From: Pelomonas sp047654785
Lineage (GTDB): Bacteria; Pseudomonadota; Gammaproteobacteria; Burkholderiales; Burkholderiaceae_C
Reading direction: 5' to 3'
NCBI RefSeq assembly: GCF_047654785.1
Contig: NZ_JASGKQ010000001.1
Span: forward strand, 434,001 to 498,000
DNA length: 64,000 nucleotides
Shown: piece by piece, positions 9,535 through 18,207 of the stretch
Layout: each line of letters opens with the position of its first letter
Numbering within the stretch: position 1 is the first letter of the stretch
Program-made: the position numbers and the translations under genes
The notes under the pieces: model-generated
Database searches by the model: none
Seen by the model: the letters and a program-made list of their open reading frames with translations, nothing else
Told to the model about the DNA's origin: nothing

Positions 9535-11790
9535 GTGGCCCTGCTGAGCCGCCCCGCCGTGCTGGCCCTGCTGGGGTTGCCGCTCGTCGCCGCGCTGCTC
9601 GGCGCCATCGTGGCGCTGTTCCTGTGGCTGCAGTTGCCGCCGCTGGACGCGCTGACCGACTACCAGCCCCACCAGCCGCTGCGCGTGATGAGCGCCGACG
9701 GCCAGCTGCTGGGCGAGTTCGGCGCCGAGCGCCGCCGCTTCGTCGCGCTGAAGGACACGCCCCGGCCGCTGCAGGACGCGCTGCTGGCCGTGGAGGACGC
9801 CGACTTCTACACGCACTCGGGGCTGGACTTCGGCGGCATCGCGCGCGCGATGTGGCGCAACCTCACGCACCGCGGGCCGCTGCACGGCGCGTCCACCATC
9901 ACGCAGCAGCTGGCGCGCGACACCTACCTGAGCAAGCAGCAGCGCTGGTCGCGCAAGGTCGTCGAGGCGCTGCTGGCGCTGAAGATCGAGCGGACGCTGA
10001 GCAAGGCGCAGATCCTCGAGATCTACATGAACCAGATCTACCTCGGCAACCGCGCCTACGGCTTCGCGGCGGCGGCCGAGCGCTATTTCGGCAAGACGCT
10101 GGACCGGCTGGACATGGCCGAGATCGCGCTGCTGGTGGGCCTGCCCAAGGACCCGAACCGGCTCAACCCCGCCGTCTACCCCGAGCGCGCCCGGCGCCGC
10201 CAGGCCGTGGTGCTGGGGCGGCTGGAGGCGGTGGGCCTGGTCAGCGCCGCGCAGGCCGCCGCGGCGCGCGCGCGGCCGCTGGACCTGCGGCGCCCCAAGC
10301 GCCTGGGCGGCGTCGCCGACCACGCCGCCGAGCAGGTGCGCCAGGAGATGCTGGCCCGCTTCGGCGAGGCGGCCTACACGCGCGGCCTGACGGTGACGAC
10401 CACGCTGTTCTACGCCGAGCAGAGCGCCGCGCAGGAGGCGCTGCGCCGCGCGCTGTTCGAGCTGGAGCGGCGCCAGCCCTTCCGCGGCCCGGAGGCCCGC
10501 GTCGCGCTGCCCGCGGGCGAGGGCGAGGGGCTGGACGACGCGCTGGACGCCGCCTTCGACGCCCACCCCGACCTCGGCGAGCTGCGCACCGCCGTGCTGC
10601 TGGCGCAGGACCAGGCCGGCGCCCGGCTGGCGCTGGCGGACGGCGGGCGCATCGTGCTCAAGGGCGCGGCGCTGCGGCCGCTGCAGCAGCTCCCGCGCGG
10701 CGCGGTGCTGCGCGTGCTGGAAGGCAAGGGCGGCGCCTGGCAGCTCAGCCAGACGCCGCAGGCCGAGGGCGCCGTCGTCACGCTGGACCCCGAGACCGGC
10801 GCGATCCGCGCGCTGGTGGGCGGGTTCGACTTCGCGCGCAACCAGTTCAACGCCGCCACCCAGGCCTGGCGGCAGCCGGGCTCGGCGTTCAAGCCCTTCG
10901 TCTACTCCGCGCTCATCGAGCAGGGCGCCTGGGCCGGCACGCTGGTCAGCGACCAGCCCTTCGTCCAGGGCGACTGGGCGCCGCGCAACTACGACGGCCA
11001 GTACGAGGAGGCGCTGACGCTGCGCCAGGCGCTGGCGCGCTCGAAGAACATGGTCACGCTCCGGCTCGCGCAGGCCCTGGGCCCGGCGCGGGTGCGCGCC
11101 TGGGCCGGCCGCTTCGGGCTGGACGAGGACAAGCAGCCGCTGAACCTCACCCTCGCGCTGGGCAGCGGCGCCGTCACGCCGCTGCAGATGGCCCAGGCCT
11201 ATGCCGCCTTCGCCAACGCCGGCCAGCTGCCCACCGGCTGGCTGGTGCAGCGCGTGCAGGACGCGCAGGGCGAGGTGCTCTGGCAGGCCGACCCGCCCAG
11301 GCCGCGCCCGGCCGTCAGCGCGCGCAACGCCTTCATGACGGCGCAGCTGCTCGCCGCCGTCACCCGCGAAGGCACCGGCGCCCGCGCCAGCGCGCTGCTG
11401 GGCCGCTGGGACCTGTATGGCAAGACCGGCACCACCAACGACGCGGTGGATGCTTGGTTCTGCGGCTTCCAGGCCGCGCGCGCCGGGGCGGTGTGGATCG
11501 GCTATCCCACCCCCCGCTCGCTCGGCGAGCGCGAGAGCGGCGGCGGCCTGGCGCTGCCGGTGTGGGCCGCCACCATGGCCGTGGCGCTGCGCGGCCAGCC
11601 CATCTCGCCGCTGCAGCCGCCGGCCGAGGGGCTGGTGAAGGAGGGCGACGACTGGTTCTACAGCGAGTTCTCGGGCGAACTGGCCATCGCCCGCATCGGC
11701 CTGCCGGAGCCGTCGCTGGAGGCGGCCTCCGACGCGGCCTCCGGGCCGGCGTTCGAGCCGGGGTTCGAGGTGCTGCCGCAACTCCCTTGA
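9535..11790 (+). CDS. mrcA: Class A penicillin-binding protein 1A-like (glycosyltransferase and transpeptidase)
   Basis: 751 residues. One N-terminal membrane anchor (residues 8-35) is followed by the family GT51 glycosyltransferase domain with EDADFYTHSGLDFGGIARA, GASTITQQLARD and RKVVEALLALKIER. The transpeptidase domain has the SxxK serine motif in PGSAFKPF, SKN at SKNMVTL, and KTG in YGKTGTTND. Class A PBPs polymerise and cross-link peptidoglycan at the inner-membrane outer face. GTG at 9535 is the only start in frame that gives the expected short cytoplasmic tail; the ATG at 9491 is out of frame. The middle segment (about 265-410) is shorter than in E. coli PBP1a. Confidence 0.88.
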   Translation: MALLSRPAVLALLGLPLVAALLGAIVALFLWLQLPPLDALTDYQPHQPLRVMSADGQLLGEFGAERRRFVALKDTPRPLQDALLAVEDADFYTHSGLDFGGIARAMWRNLTHRGPLHGASTITQQLARDTYLSKQQRWSRKVVEALLALKIERTLSKAQILEIYMNQIYLGNRAYGFAAAAERYFGKTLDRLDMAEIALLVGLPKDPNRLNPAVYPERARRRQAVVLGRLEAVGLVSAAQAAAARARPLDLRRPKRLGGVADHAAEQVRQEMLARFGEAAYTRGLTVTTTLFYAEQSAAQEALRRALFELERRQPFRGPEARVALPAGEGEGLDDALDAAFDAHPDLGELRTAVLLAQDQAGARLALADGGRIVLKGAALRPLQQLPRGAVLRVLEGKGGAWQLSQTPQAEGAVVTLDPETGAIRALVGGFDFARNQFNAATQAWRQPGSAFKPFVYSALIEQGAWAGTLVSDQPFVQGDWAPRNYDGQYEEALTLRQALARSKNMVTLRLAQALGPARVRAWAGRFGLDEDKQPLNLTLALGSGAVTPLQMAQAYAAFANAGQLPTGWLVQRVQDAQGEVLWQADPPRPRPAVSARNAFMTAQLLAAVTREGTGARASALLGRWDLYGKTGTTNDAVDAWFCGFQAARAGAVWIGYPTPRSLGERESGGGLALPVWAATMAVALRGQPISPLQPPAEGLVKEGDDWFYSEFSGELAIARIGLPEPSLEAASDAASGPAFEPGFEVLPQLP

Positions 11791-11890
11791 TTCGAGGGGG
11801 CGGCCGACGGCAACGCGGGGTAACAGTTTCCCGGCCGGGCGGCAAGGCCCTAGAGTGCGGCCCCGTCTCCCACCTTGCCGCCGACCCGCC

Positions 11891-12622
11891 ATGTCCCGCT
11901 CGCGCCTCGTCCCCGCCGCCCTCGTCCTGCTGCTTGCCGGCTGCGCCGCCGTGCAAGACGGCCGGCAGGCGCCCGCCGCCACCGAGGCGCGCGGCGCGCC
12001 GCCGCCGGCCGCAGCCGCCGCGCACATGGTGCAGGCGCCGTCGGTGGCCGGCGTGGCCGAGGAGGCCTTCGGCCGGGCCGGCTGGGGCCGCCAGGGCGAG
12101 TTCATGCTGGGCGGCCAGCGCGTTCACTACGAGCGCGGTGCCGCGCGGCTGGCGCTGTTCGAGCCGCTGCCCGCCGACCTGCCGGCGCCGCTGCGCTTCG
12201 GCTGGGCCCGCCCGGCCGGCGACGGCGCGGCGGCCTGCGAGGCCTGGACGCCCGCGCGCAGCGACAACGCCCGCGCGGCCGGCGCCAGCCCCTGGGTGCT
12301 GAGCTGCCGCTGGGGCAGCGCGCCCTCGGCCATGCTGCAGATCGGCGAGGGCGCGCCGCGCGGCGGCGTGCTGAGCCGCGAAGGCGCCTACCGGCGCGGC
12401 GAGATGACGATCGGCCTGCGCTCGGTGCACCGGCTCGAAGGCCGCGCGGCACCACAGCCGGCCGCGGTCGGCTACGAGCTGCTGCACCAGGGCACGGTGG
12501 TCGGCAGCCTGGACCTGGCCGGCCCGGTGCCGCGCCTGCGCCGGCCGGACCCGGCGACGCCGCTGGGCCGCGCCGTCACGGAGGCGGCGCTGGCGCTCGC
12601 GCTGGTCTGGGAGCCGCGCTGA
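11891..12622 (+). CDS. Putative lipoprotein of unknown function
   Basis: 243 residues beginning with a lipoprotein signal peptide (RLVPAALVLLLAGC, lipobox LAGC at residues 15-18). After an Ala/Pro-rich linker the body is a single compact domain with two cysteines (AACEAW and LSCRWG) that could form a disulfide in the periplasm. I do not recognise the family. An upstream TAGAGT element near 11850 resembles the -10 boxes seen before other genes here. The PBP1A and PhyH neighbours give no functional hint. Confidence 0.7.
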   Translation: MSRSRLVPAALVLLLAGCAAVQDGRQAPAATEARGAPPPAAAAAHMVQAPSVAGVAEEAFGRAGWGRQGEFMLGGQRVHYERGAARLALFEPLPADLPAPLRFGWARPAGDGAAACEAWTPARSDNARAAGASPWVLSCRWGSAPSAMLQIGEGAPRGGVLSREGAYRRGEMTIGLRSVHRLEGRAAPQPAAVGYELLHQGTVVGSLDLAGPVPRLRRPDPATPLGRAVTEAALALALVWEPR

Positions 12623-12656
12623 CCCACAATCGGCGCGAACTGCCCCGCCTCCGCCC

Positions 12657-13511
12657 ATGACCCTCGACGCCACCCACGCCGCCCGCTACGCCGAACAAGG
12701 CTTTCTCGTCATCCCCGGCTTCAAGCCGGCCGCCGCCATCGCCGCGCTGCGCGGGCGGGCGCTGGAGATCGTCGACGCCTTCGACCCCGGCGCGCAGCGG
12801 CCCGTGTTCACCACCGACGAGCAGCAGCGCCACGTGGACGACTATTTCCTCGGCAGCGGCGACCAGGTGCGCTGCTTCTTCGAGGAGGAGGCCTTCGACG
12901 CCGAGGGCCGGCTGCGCGTGCCGAAGGACCTGGCCATCAACAAGATCGGCCATGCGATGCACGATCTGGACCCGGTGTTCAGCGCCTTCTCCAAGGGCGA
13001 GGCGCTGCGCGGCGTGGCCGCCGCGCTGGGCCTGGCGCGGCCGCAGGTCTGGCAGTCGATGTTCATCTTCAAGCAGCCCGGCATCGGCGGCGAGGTGCGC
13101 TGGCACCAGGACGCCAGCTTCTTCGAGACCGACCCCGTCACCGTGACCACCTTCTGGTTCGCGCTGGAAGACGCGACGCTGGACAACGGTTGCCTGTGGA
13201 CCGAGCCCGGCGGTCACCGCGGCGCGCGCGGCGTGCTGCGCGAGCGCTTCGTGCGCGAGGGCCGCCGGGCCTGGATGGAGCCGGTGGACGCGACGCCCTG
13301 GCCCGCGGCCGATTCGCGCGAGGCCATCCCGCTGGAGGTGGAGGCCGGCTCGCTGGTCGTCTTCCACGGCCTGCTGCCGCACTACTCGGCCGCGAACCGC
13401 TCGGAGAAGTCGCGCCACGCCTACACGCTGCACGTGACCGACGCCGCCAGCAGCTACTCGCCGCGCAACTGGCTGCAGCGCGGCGCCGCGCTGCCGGTGC
13501 AGGGGTTCTGA
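12657..13511 (+). CDS. Phytanoyl-CoA dioxygenase (PhyH) family Fe(II)/2-oxoglutarate oxygenase
   Basis: 284 residues. The double-stranded beta-helix metal site is visible as WHQDASFF (HxD facial pair, about residues 153-155) and the distal His in VVFHGLLPHYSAANRS, with a downstream Arg for 2-oxoglutarate. The N-terminus (QGFLVIPGF) is the family's usual opening. PhyH-type enzymes hydroxylate small organic substrates using O2 and 2-oxoglutarate in the cytoplasm; the substrate cannot be read from the sequence. It stands alone between a lipoprotein and a BON-domain protein. Confidence 0.85.
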   Translation: MTLDATHAARYAEQGFLVIPGFKPAAAIAALRGRALEIVDAFDPGAQRPVFTTDEQQRHVDDYFLGSGDQVRCFFEEEAFDAEGRLRVPKDLAINKIGHAMHDLDPVFSAFSKGEALRGVAAALGLARPQVWQSMFIFKQPGIGGEVRWHQDASFFETDPVTVTTFWFALEDATLDNGCLWTEPGGHRGARGVLRERFVREGRRAWMEPVDATPWPAADSREAIPLEVEAGSLVVFHGLLPHYSAANRSEKSRHAYTLHVTDAASSYSPRNWLQRGAALPVQGF

Positions 13512-13666
13512 CGCCGCAGCGCAAGCGCTCACGGCGCTCACAACTGCACACGCCCGCTGCCGCCCGTCCTACGCGGCGAGCTCGCCCAGGCCGGCAGGCG
13601 CCGCCGCGCCGCGCTGCGAAGAATGGCCCCATCGCAACCCGTCGACGACGACAGCAGGAGGCCGTG

Positions 13667-14536
13667 ATGAAGTTCCCACGATCCGTTCACGCAGAAGGCT
13701 GGGCCCGCCACATCGACGCGGCGCCGCCCGCCGCACCGGCGGCCCGGCCCCGGATCCGCCGGCCGGGGGCGCACCGCGCTGGCGGCGCGGGGGTGAAGCT
13801 GTCCGTGACCGCGCCCTATGCGCCCCCTGCGCAGGCCGCGGCGGCCGGGCCGGCTACCGAAGCGGCCGCGGCCGGCCCGGCCCTGACCGCTGCCGTCCAG
13901 CCGCCACCGCAGCGCGCCGCCACGCCGTGGCTGGTCGGCGTCGGCCTGGGCGCCGTCGCGCTGGGCCTGATCCTGTCGCGCAGCCCGTCGCCGGGCGAGC
14001 CGGCCGAGCCGCTGGTGGTGCTGGGCCAGGCGGCCGTGCCGCAGCAGGATGCGCCGCCGCCCGCGGCCGCACCCGAGGTGGCGCCGGTCGAGCCCAAGCC
14101 TGCCGAAGCCCAGTCCGCCGAGCCGCCCCGCGCGCTCGCCGCCGCGCCCAAGGCGCCGGCCCCCGAGCCGGTCATCAAGACGCTGCAGGCCGCGCCCGAG
14201 GAGGTGCTGGCGACGGCGCCCGTGGAGCCGGTGGCGAGCCCGCCGCCCGCGCTGGCCCAGGCCGAGCCGCAGCCGCCGATGCCGGACCCCCAGGACGTGG
14301 GCATCACGAGGGAGGTGCGCGAGGCGCTGGCGGCCGACTTCACGCTGGCCGCCGTGCCCATCGCGGTCAGCACCGACCATGGCGTCGTGACGCTGGAGGG
14401 CCAGGCGCCGGACGCGCCGACCCGCGAGCGTGCCACCGTCGTGGCGGCCGCCGCCGCGGGCGTCAAGGCGGTGGACAACCGGCTGACGCTGCCGCCGATG
14501 GCGCTGCTGGGGGCGCTGCCGGTCCGCGGCGGTTGA
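13667..14536 (+). CDS. Membrane-anchored BON-domain protein with Pro/Ala-rich linker
   Basis: 289 residues. ATG 13667 follows AGGAGG at 13656-13661. A basic N-terminal region of ~85 residues precedes one transmembrane segment (WLVGVGLGAVALGLIL, about residues 90-105). A ~90-residue Pro/Ala/Glu linker leads to a C-terminal BON domain (REVREALAADFTL, GVVTLEGQAPDAPTRERA, GVKAVDNRLTL). BON domains bind membranes or lipids and are common in envelope stress proteins such as OsmY. The topology implies a BON domain held away from the membrane, most likely in the periplasm. The linker is low-complexity and its exact length is probably not important. Confidence 0.72.
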   Translation: MKFPRSVHAEGWARHIDAAPPAAPAARPRIRRPGAHRAGGAGVKLSVTAPYAPPAQAAAAGPATEAAAAGPALTAAVQPPPQRAATPWLVGVGLGAVALGLILSRSPSPGEPAEPLVVLGQAAVPQQDAPPPAAAPEVAPVEPKPAEAQSAEPPRALAAAPKAPAPEPVIKTLQAAPEEVLATAPVEPVASPPPALAQAEPQPPMPDPQDVGITREVREALAADFTLAAVPIAVSTDHGVVTLEGQAPDAPTRERATVVAAAAAGVKAVDNRLTLPPMALLGALPVRGG

Positions 14537-14559
14537 TCTCTGCGCCGGGCCAATGAAAT

Positions 14560-14581
14560 CGGGCGCCCTGCGGGGCGCCCG
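14560..14581. terminator. Strong hairpin between convergent genes
   Basis: A perfect 9-bp stem (CGGGCGCCC / GGGCGCCCG) with the 4-base loop TGCG lies between the convergent BON-protein and 142-residue genes. It has no real T-run, so it could act as a bidirectional terminator only with help from factors. Confidence 0.5.
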
Positions 14582-14602
14582 TTGGCATGGAAGGCCGCCC
14601 CT

Positions 14603-15031
14603 TCAGTGGCAGCGCTGGTGGCGGGCCGGCGCCAGGTCGGCGGCGACCAGCGCGTCCTCGGCCGTCTCGCGGGCGGCCTCGAGCTGCAGGCAGAGTTCGG
14701 TGATGCCGTCGTCGCGGCCGCCCAGCACCTCGGGCAGCGGGGCGGCGGCGATGTCGGCGGGCAGGTCGGCCAGCGCGCCGATCAGCTGGAACAGCAGCTC
14801 CAGGCTGGCCTCGCCGTCCTGCGGCAGGTCGCGCGCGGCGCCCAGGCTGCGGGCCAGGTACCAGCAGGCCTCGGCGGCGTTGTCGCAGGCCTGGGCCTGC
14901 AGTTCCAGCGCGCGCTGGCGGGCCACGGCGTCGTCGCGCGCCTGGTGCGACTGCGCCAGGGCGTAGTCGCCCAGGTCGGCCGGGACGGCATCGTCGAGCG
15001 GGAACGCGGCGAGATCGAGTTCGTGGGCCAT
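14603..15031 (-). CDS. Hypothetical acidic helical protein
   Basis: 142 residues, ATG 15031 (an upstream in-frame start at 15061 is less likely). The sequence is acidic and helical: DLGDYALAQSHQARDDAVARQR, EACWYLARSLGAARDLPQDG, LCLQLEAARETAEDALVAADL, ending HQRCH. It has no signal peptide and no recognised motif. It follows glmU on the same strand after a gap of about 115 bases that holds no other gene. Function unknown. Confidence 0.6.
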   Translation of the reverse strand: MAHELDLAAFPLDDAVPADLGDYALAQSHQARDDAVARQRALELQAQACDNAAEACWYLARSLGAARDLPQDGEASLELLFQLIGALADLPADIAAAPLPEVLGGRDDGITELCLQLEAARETAEDALVAADLAPARHQRCH

Positions 15032-15148
15032 GGTTGCGGCGGGGTTGGCGGGTGGGCCCATGCTAACGGCGCGGCCCGGGGCGGGGCGCCCCCGCGAACG
15101 GGGCGGGGCGGCACGGTCGCCGGAACAATGTCACGAATACCGCGCTGT

Positions 15149-16537
15149 TCAGCGTTTCTTGGCCGGGCGGGTCCAGCCCGTCAGCGCGACCTGCTTGCCG
15201 CGTGCGACGGCGAGGTCGCCGGGGGCCACGTCCTTGGTGATGGTCGAGCCGCCGCCGATGGTCGCGCCGTCGCCCAGCGTGACGGGCGCGACCAGCACGC
15301 AGTTGGAGCCCACGTGCACGTCGTTGCCGATGACGGTGCGGTGCTTGTTGGCGCCGTCGTAGTTGGCGGTGATGGAGCCGGCGCCGTAGTTGACGCGCTC
15401 GCCCACCGTCGCGTCGCCGAGGTAGGCCAGGTGGTTGGCCTTGGCACCGTTGGCGAGGGTCGAGTTCTTGACCTCGACGAAGTTGCCGATGTGGACCTCG
15501 GCGCCCAGCTGCGCGCCCGGGCGCAGCCGGGCGAACGGGCCGATCAGCGCGCCCGCGCCGACGCTGGCGCCCTGCTGCTCGCCGTCGATGTGCGTGAACT
15601 CGTGGATGCGCGCGCCGGAGGCGATGGCGACGTTGCGGATCACGCAGTTCGCGCCGATGCGCACGTTGTCGCCCAGCGTCACCTGGCCTTCGAACACGCA
15701 GTTCACGTCGATCTCGCAGTCCTGCCCGTGCGCCAGCGTGCCGCGCAGGTCGAAGCGGGCCGGGTCGGCCAGGCGCAGGCCGGCGCGCATCAGGCCGTCC
15801 GCCTGCCGGGCCTGGAAGGCGCGTTCCAGCTGCGAGAGCTGTACCGGGTCGTTGACGCCCAGCACCTCGACCTCGCTGTGCGCCTTGACGCCCAGCACCG
15901 GCAGGCCTTCGGCCACGGCCATGGCGACGATGTCGGTCAGGTAGTACTCGCCCTGGGCGTTGTCGTTGCGGAGCTGGCCCACCCAGCGCTTGAGCGCGCC
16001 GGTGGGCGCGGCCATCATGCCGCTGTAGCCCTCCTGGATGAGGCGCTGCTCGGGCGTGGCGTCCTTGTGCTCGACGATGGCGAGCACGCCGCCGTCGTCG
16101 GTGTTGCGGATGATGCGGCCATAGCCGGTGGGGTCGGCCAGGTCCACGGTCAGCAGCACCAGCGCGTGGCCGGCGCAGGCGTCGATGAGGGCGCGGGCGG
16201 TGGCGGTCTCGATCAGTGGCACGTCGCCGTTGAGGATCAGCGTGGTGCCCTGGCCCGAACCTTCGACCAGGGCGGGCGCGGCCTGCTGGATCGCGTGGCC
16301 GGTGCCCAGCTGCGGCATCTGGCGCACGAAGGTGATGCCGCCGCCGGCCACCGCCGCCTCGACGGCCTCGGCGCCGTGGCCGGTGATGACGATGCGGGCC
16401 GCGGCCGCCAGCGGCTCGCTGCTGCCGAGCACATGGGCCAGCAGCGAGCGGCCAGCGAGCTTGTGCAACACCTTGGGCGTTGCGGACTTCATGCGGGTGC
16501 CCTTGCCCGCCGCCATGATCACGATGTTGAGCGACAT
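15149..16537 (-). CDS. glmU: GlmU, bifunctional GlcNAc-1-phosphate uridyltransferase / glucosamine-1-phosphate acetyltransferase
   Basis: 462 residues, normal length. The N-terminal pyrophosphorylase domain shows MAAGKGTRMKS, LNGDVPLI and AQGEYYLTDIVAMA. The C-terminal left-handed beta-helix acetyltransferase shows IGPFARLRPGA, GNFVEVKNSTL, KANHLAYLGDA, GAGSITANYDG and KHRTVIGNDVHVGS. The enzyme makes UDP-N-acetylglucosamine for peptidoglycan and LPS in the cytoplasm as a trimer. All expected catalytic motifs are present; nothing unusual was seen. Confidence 0.97.
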   Translation of the reverse strand: MSLNIVIMAAGKGTRMKSATPKVLHKLAGRSLLAHVLGSSEPLAAAARIVITGHGAEAVEAAVAGGGITFVRQMPQLGTGHAIQQAAPALVEGSGQGTTLILNGDVPLIETATARALIDACAGHALVLLTVDLADPTGYGRIIRNTDDGGVLAIVEHKDATPEQRLIQEGYSGMMAAPTGALKRWVGQLRNDNAQGEYYLTDIVAMAVAEGLPVLGVKAHSEVEVLGVNDPVQLSQLERAFQARQADGLMRAGLRLADPARFDLRGTLAHGQDCEIDVNCVFEGQVTLGDNVRIGANCVIRNVAIASGARIHEFTHIDGEQQGASVGAGALIGPFARLRPGAQLGAEVHIGNFVEVKNSTLANGAKANHLAYLGDATVGERVNYGAGSITANYDGANKHRTVIGNDVHVGSNCVLVAPVTLGDGATIGGGSTITKDVAPGDLAVARGKQVALTGWTRPAKKR

Positions 16538-16606
16538 GCCTGCCCTTGCGACTGCGTTTTGAACGAAGCCGCGATTATGGTCAGGCCGGCCGGGGCGCCG
16601 GGCGCG

Positions 16607-17230
16607 TCAGCGCAGCGCCTGCACGTTGACGCGGTGCGATGTCGGGTTGACCTTGGGGAACTCGGCCAGCGCGGCGTCGAACAGCGCGCCGATCAGCGAC
16701 TCGCTGCCCATGGTCATGCCCTCGTTGCTGGCGTGCGCCTCGTACAGGGCTTCGCCGCTGGCGCGGTCGCGCAGCAGCACGGCCACGGCGCGGTCGTAGC
16801 GGCGGTCGAAGAAGGGGTCCTGGCGCCAGCCCCAGCCGCTCCAGCCGGCGGCGTAGCCGTAGCGCGGCGAGAACAGCCGGCCGCGCCAGCGCCACCACAG
16901 CGGGTCGTTCCAGGGCACGGGGTCGTAGGCGGTGACGCGGGCGCCCAGCGTGACGAGCACGTCGGCGGCCTTGGCGTCGGCCGCGGCGGTGAAGCCGGCG
17001 CGCTCCAGCGCCGCCCGGGCGGCGTCTTCCAGCGCGGCCTGGCGCTGCGCGGCCTCGTCGCTCTGCTGCTGCGAGGGCAGGCGGTCGAAGGCGTAGCTGC
17101 CGGGCTTGCGGTCGGCCGGCCAGGCGCCGTAGTTGGAGACGTCGGCCGAGACGGTGTAGGGCCCGGCGCAGCCGGTGACCGCCGCGGCCGAAGCGGCGGC
17201 GAGGGCGGTGAGGATCAGGCGGCGGTTCAT
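16607..17230 (-). CDS. DUF4136-type lipoprotein
   Basis: 207 residues. An N-terminal signal (RLILTALAAASAAAVTGC) ends in a lipobox with Cys at about 20. The mature protein starts GPYTVSADVSNYGAW and has SYAFDRLPSQQQ, then a long segment in which aromatic and Gly residues dominate (WNDPLWWRWRGRLF, GWSGWGWRQDPFFDRRYD), typical of DUF4136 lipoproteins. The family is periplasmic or outer-membrane associated with no settled role. It lies between glmU and ttcA on the same strand. Confidence 0.75.
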   Translation of the reverse strand: MNRRLILTALAAASAAAVTGCAGPYTVSADVSNYGAWPADRKPGSYAFDRLPSQQQSDEAAQRQAALEDAARAALERAGFTAAADAKAADVLVTLGARVTAYDPVPWNDPLWWRWRGRLFSPRYGYAAGWSGWGWRQDPFFDRRYDRAVAVLLRDRASGEALYEAHASNEGMTMGSESLIGALFDAALAEFPKVNPTSHRVNVQALR

Positions 17231-17293
17231 GGCGGCGTCTCCGTCAGTGGCGATGGCGGCCATTCTGGCCCGCCCGGGTTGCGCCGGTGTAAA

Positions 17294-18202
17294 TCAGCGT
17301 TGCAGCGTGATGACGGCGGCGGGCGAGGGCGGGGCGCAGCTCTCGTCGTCGTCGAAGGCGATGTCGCCGCCCGCGTCGGCGACGCCGGTGGCCTGGATGG
17401 TCTCGAACGGGAAGAGCTTCTTGTCCATCATGTGCGAGGGCACGATGTTGGTCATGGCCGTGAAGATGTTGTCGATGCGGCCGGGGTAGCGCTTCTCCCA
17501 CTCGTTGATCATGGCCTTGACCTGCACGCGCTGCAGGTTGTCCTGGCTGCCGCACAGGTTGCACGGGATGATGGGGAACTCGCGGTGCTCGGCCCAGCGC
17601 ACGAGGTCGGGCTCCTTGACGTAGGCCAGCGGGCGGATGACGACGTTGCGGCCGTCGTCGCTGACGAGCTTGGGCGGCATGCCCTTCATGCGGCTGCCGA
17701 AGAACATGTTCAGGAACAGCGTCGTGACGATGTCGTCGCGGTGGTGGCCGAGCGCGATCTTGGTGGCGCCGAGTTCGCCGGCCACGCGGTAGAGGATGCC
17801 GCGGCGCAGGCGCGAGCACAGGCTGCAGGTCGTCTTGCCCTCGGGGACGAGTTTCTTGACGACGGAGTAGGTGTCCTGGTTCTCGATGTGGAAGTCCACG
17901 CCGCGCGAGCGCAGGTAGGCGGGCAGCACGTCGGCGGGGAAGCCGGGCTGCTTCTGGTCGAGGTTGACGGCGACGAGGCTGAACCTGATGGGCGCGCGCT
18001 GCTGCAGGTTGAGCAGGATGTCCAGCATTGCGTAGCTGTCCTTGCCGCCCGAGAGGCAGACCATGACCTTGTCGCCGTCCTCGATCATGTTGAAGTCGGC
18101 GATGGCCTGGCCGACCTGGCGGTGCAGGCGCTTGGAGAGCTTGTTGGCCTCGTGGGCGGCCTTTTTGGCGGCGGCGGGGTCGAGATCGAGGACGTCGGAC
18201 AT
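17294..18202 (-). CDS. ttcA: TtcA, tRNA cytidine(32) 2-sulfurtransferase
   Basis: 302 residues from ATG 18202; the ATG at 18214 would add four residues and overlap the upstream stop. The PP-loop SGGKDSYAML (ATP pyrophosphatase) is followed by the two CxxC pairs that hold the Fe-S cluster, CSLCSRLRRG and CNLCGSQDN, and the conserved GHHRDDIVTT. TtcA thiolates cytidine 32 of some tRNAs in the cytoplasm. It is 5 bases downstream of the flavin oxidoreductase-FolB gene and probably in the same transcript. Confidence 0.95.
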   Translation of the reverse strand: MSDVLDLDPAAAKKAAHEANKLSKRLHRQVGQAIADFNMIEDGDKVMVCLSGGKDSYAMLDILLNLQQRAPIRFSLVAVNLDQKQPGFPADVLPAYLRSRGVDFHIENQDTYSVVKKLVPEGKTTCSLCSRLRRGILYRVAGELGATKIALGHHRDDIVTTLFLNMFFGSRMKGMPPKLVSDDGRNVVIRPLAYVKEPDLVRWAEHREFPIIPCNLCGSQDNLQRVQVKAMINEWEKRYPGRIDNIFTAMTNIVPSHMMDKKLFPFETIQATGVADAGGDIAFDDDESCAPPSPAAVITLQR

Positions 18203-18207
18203 GAGAT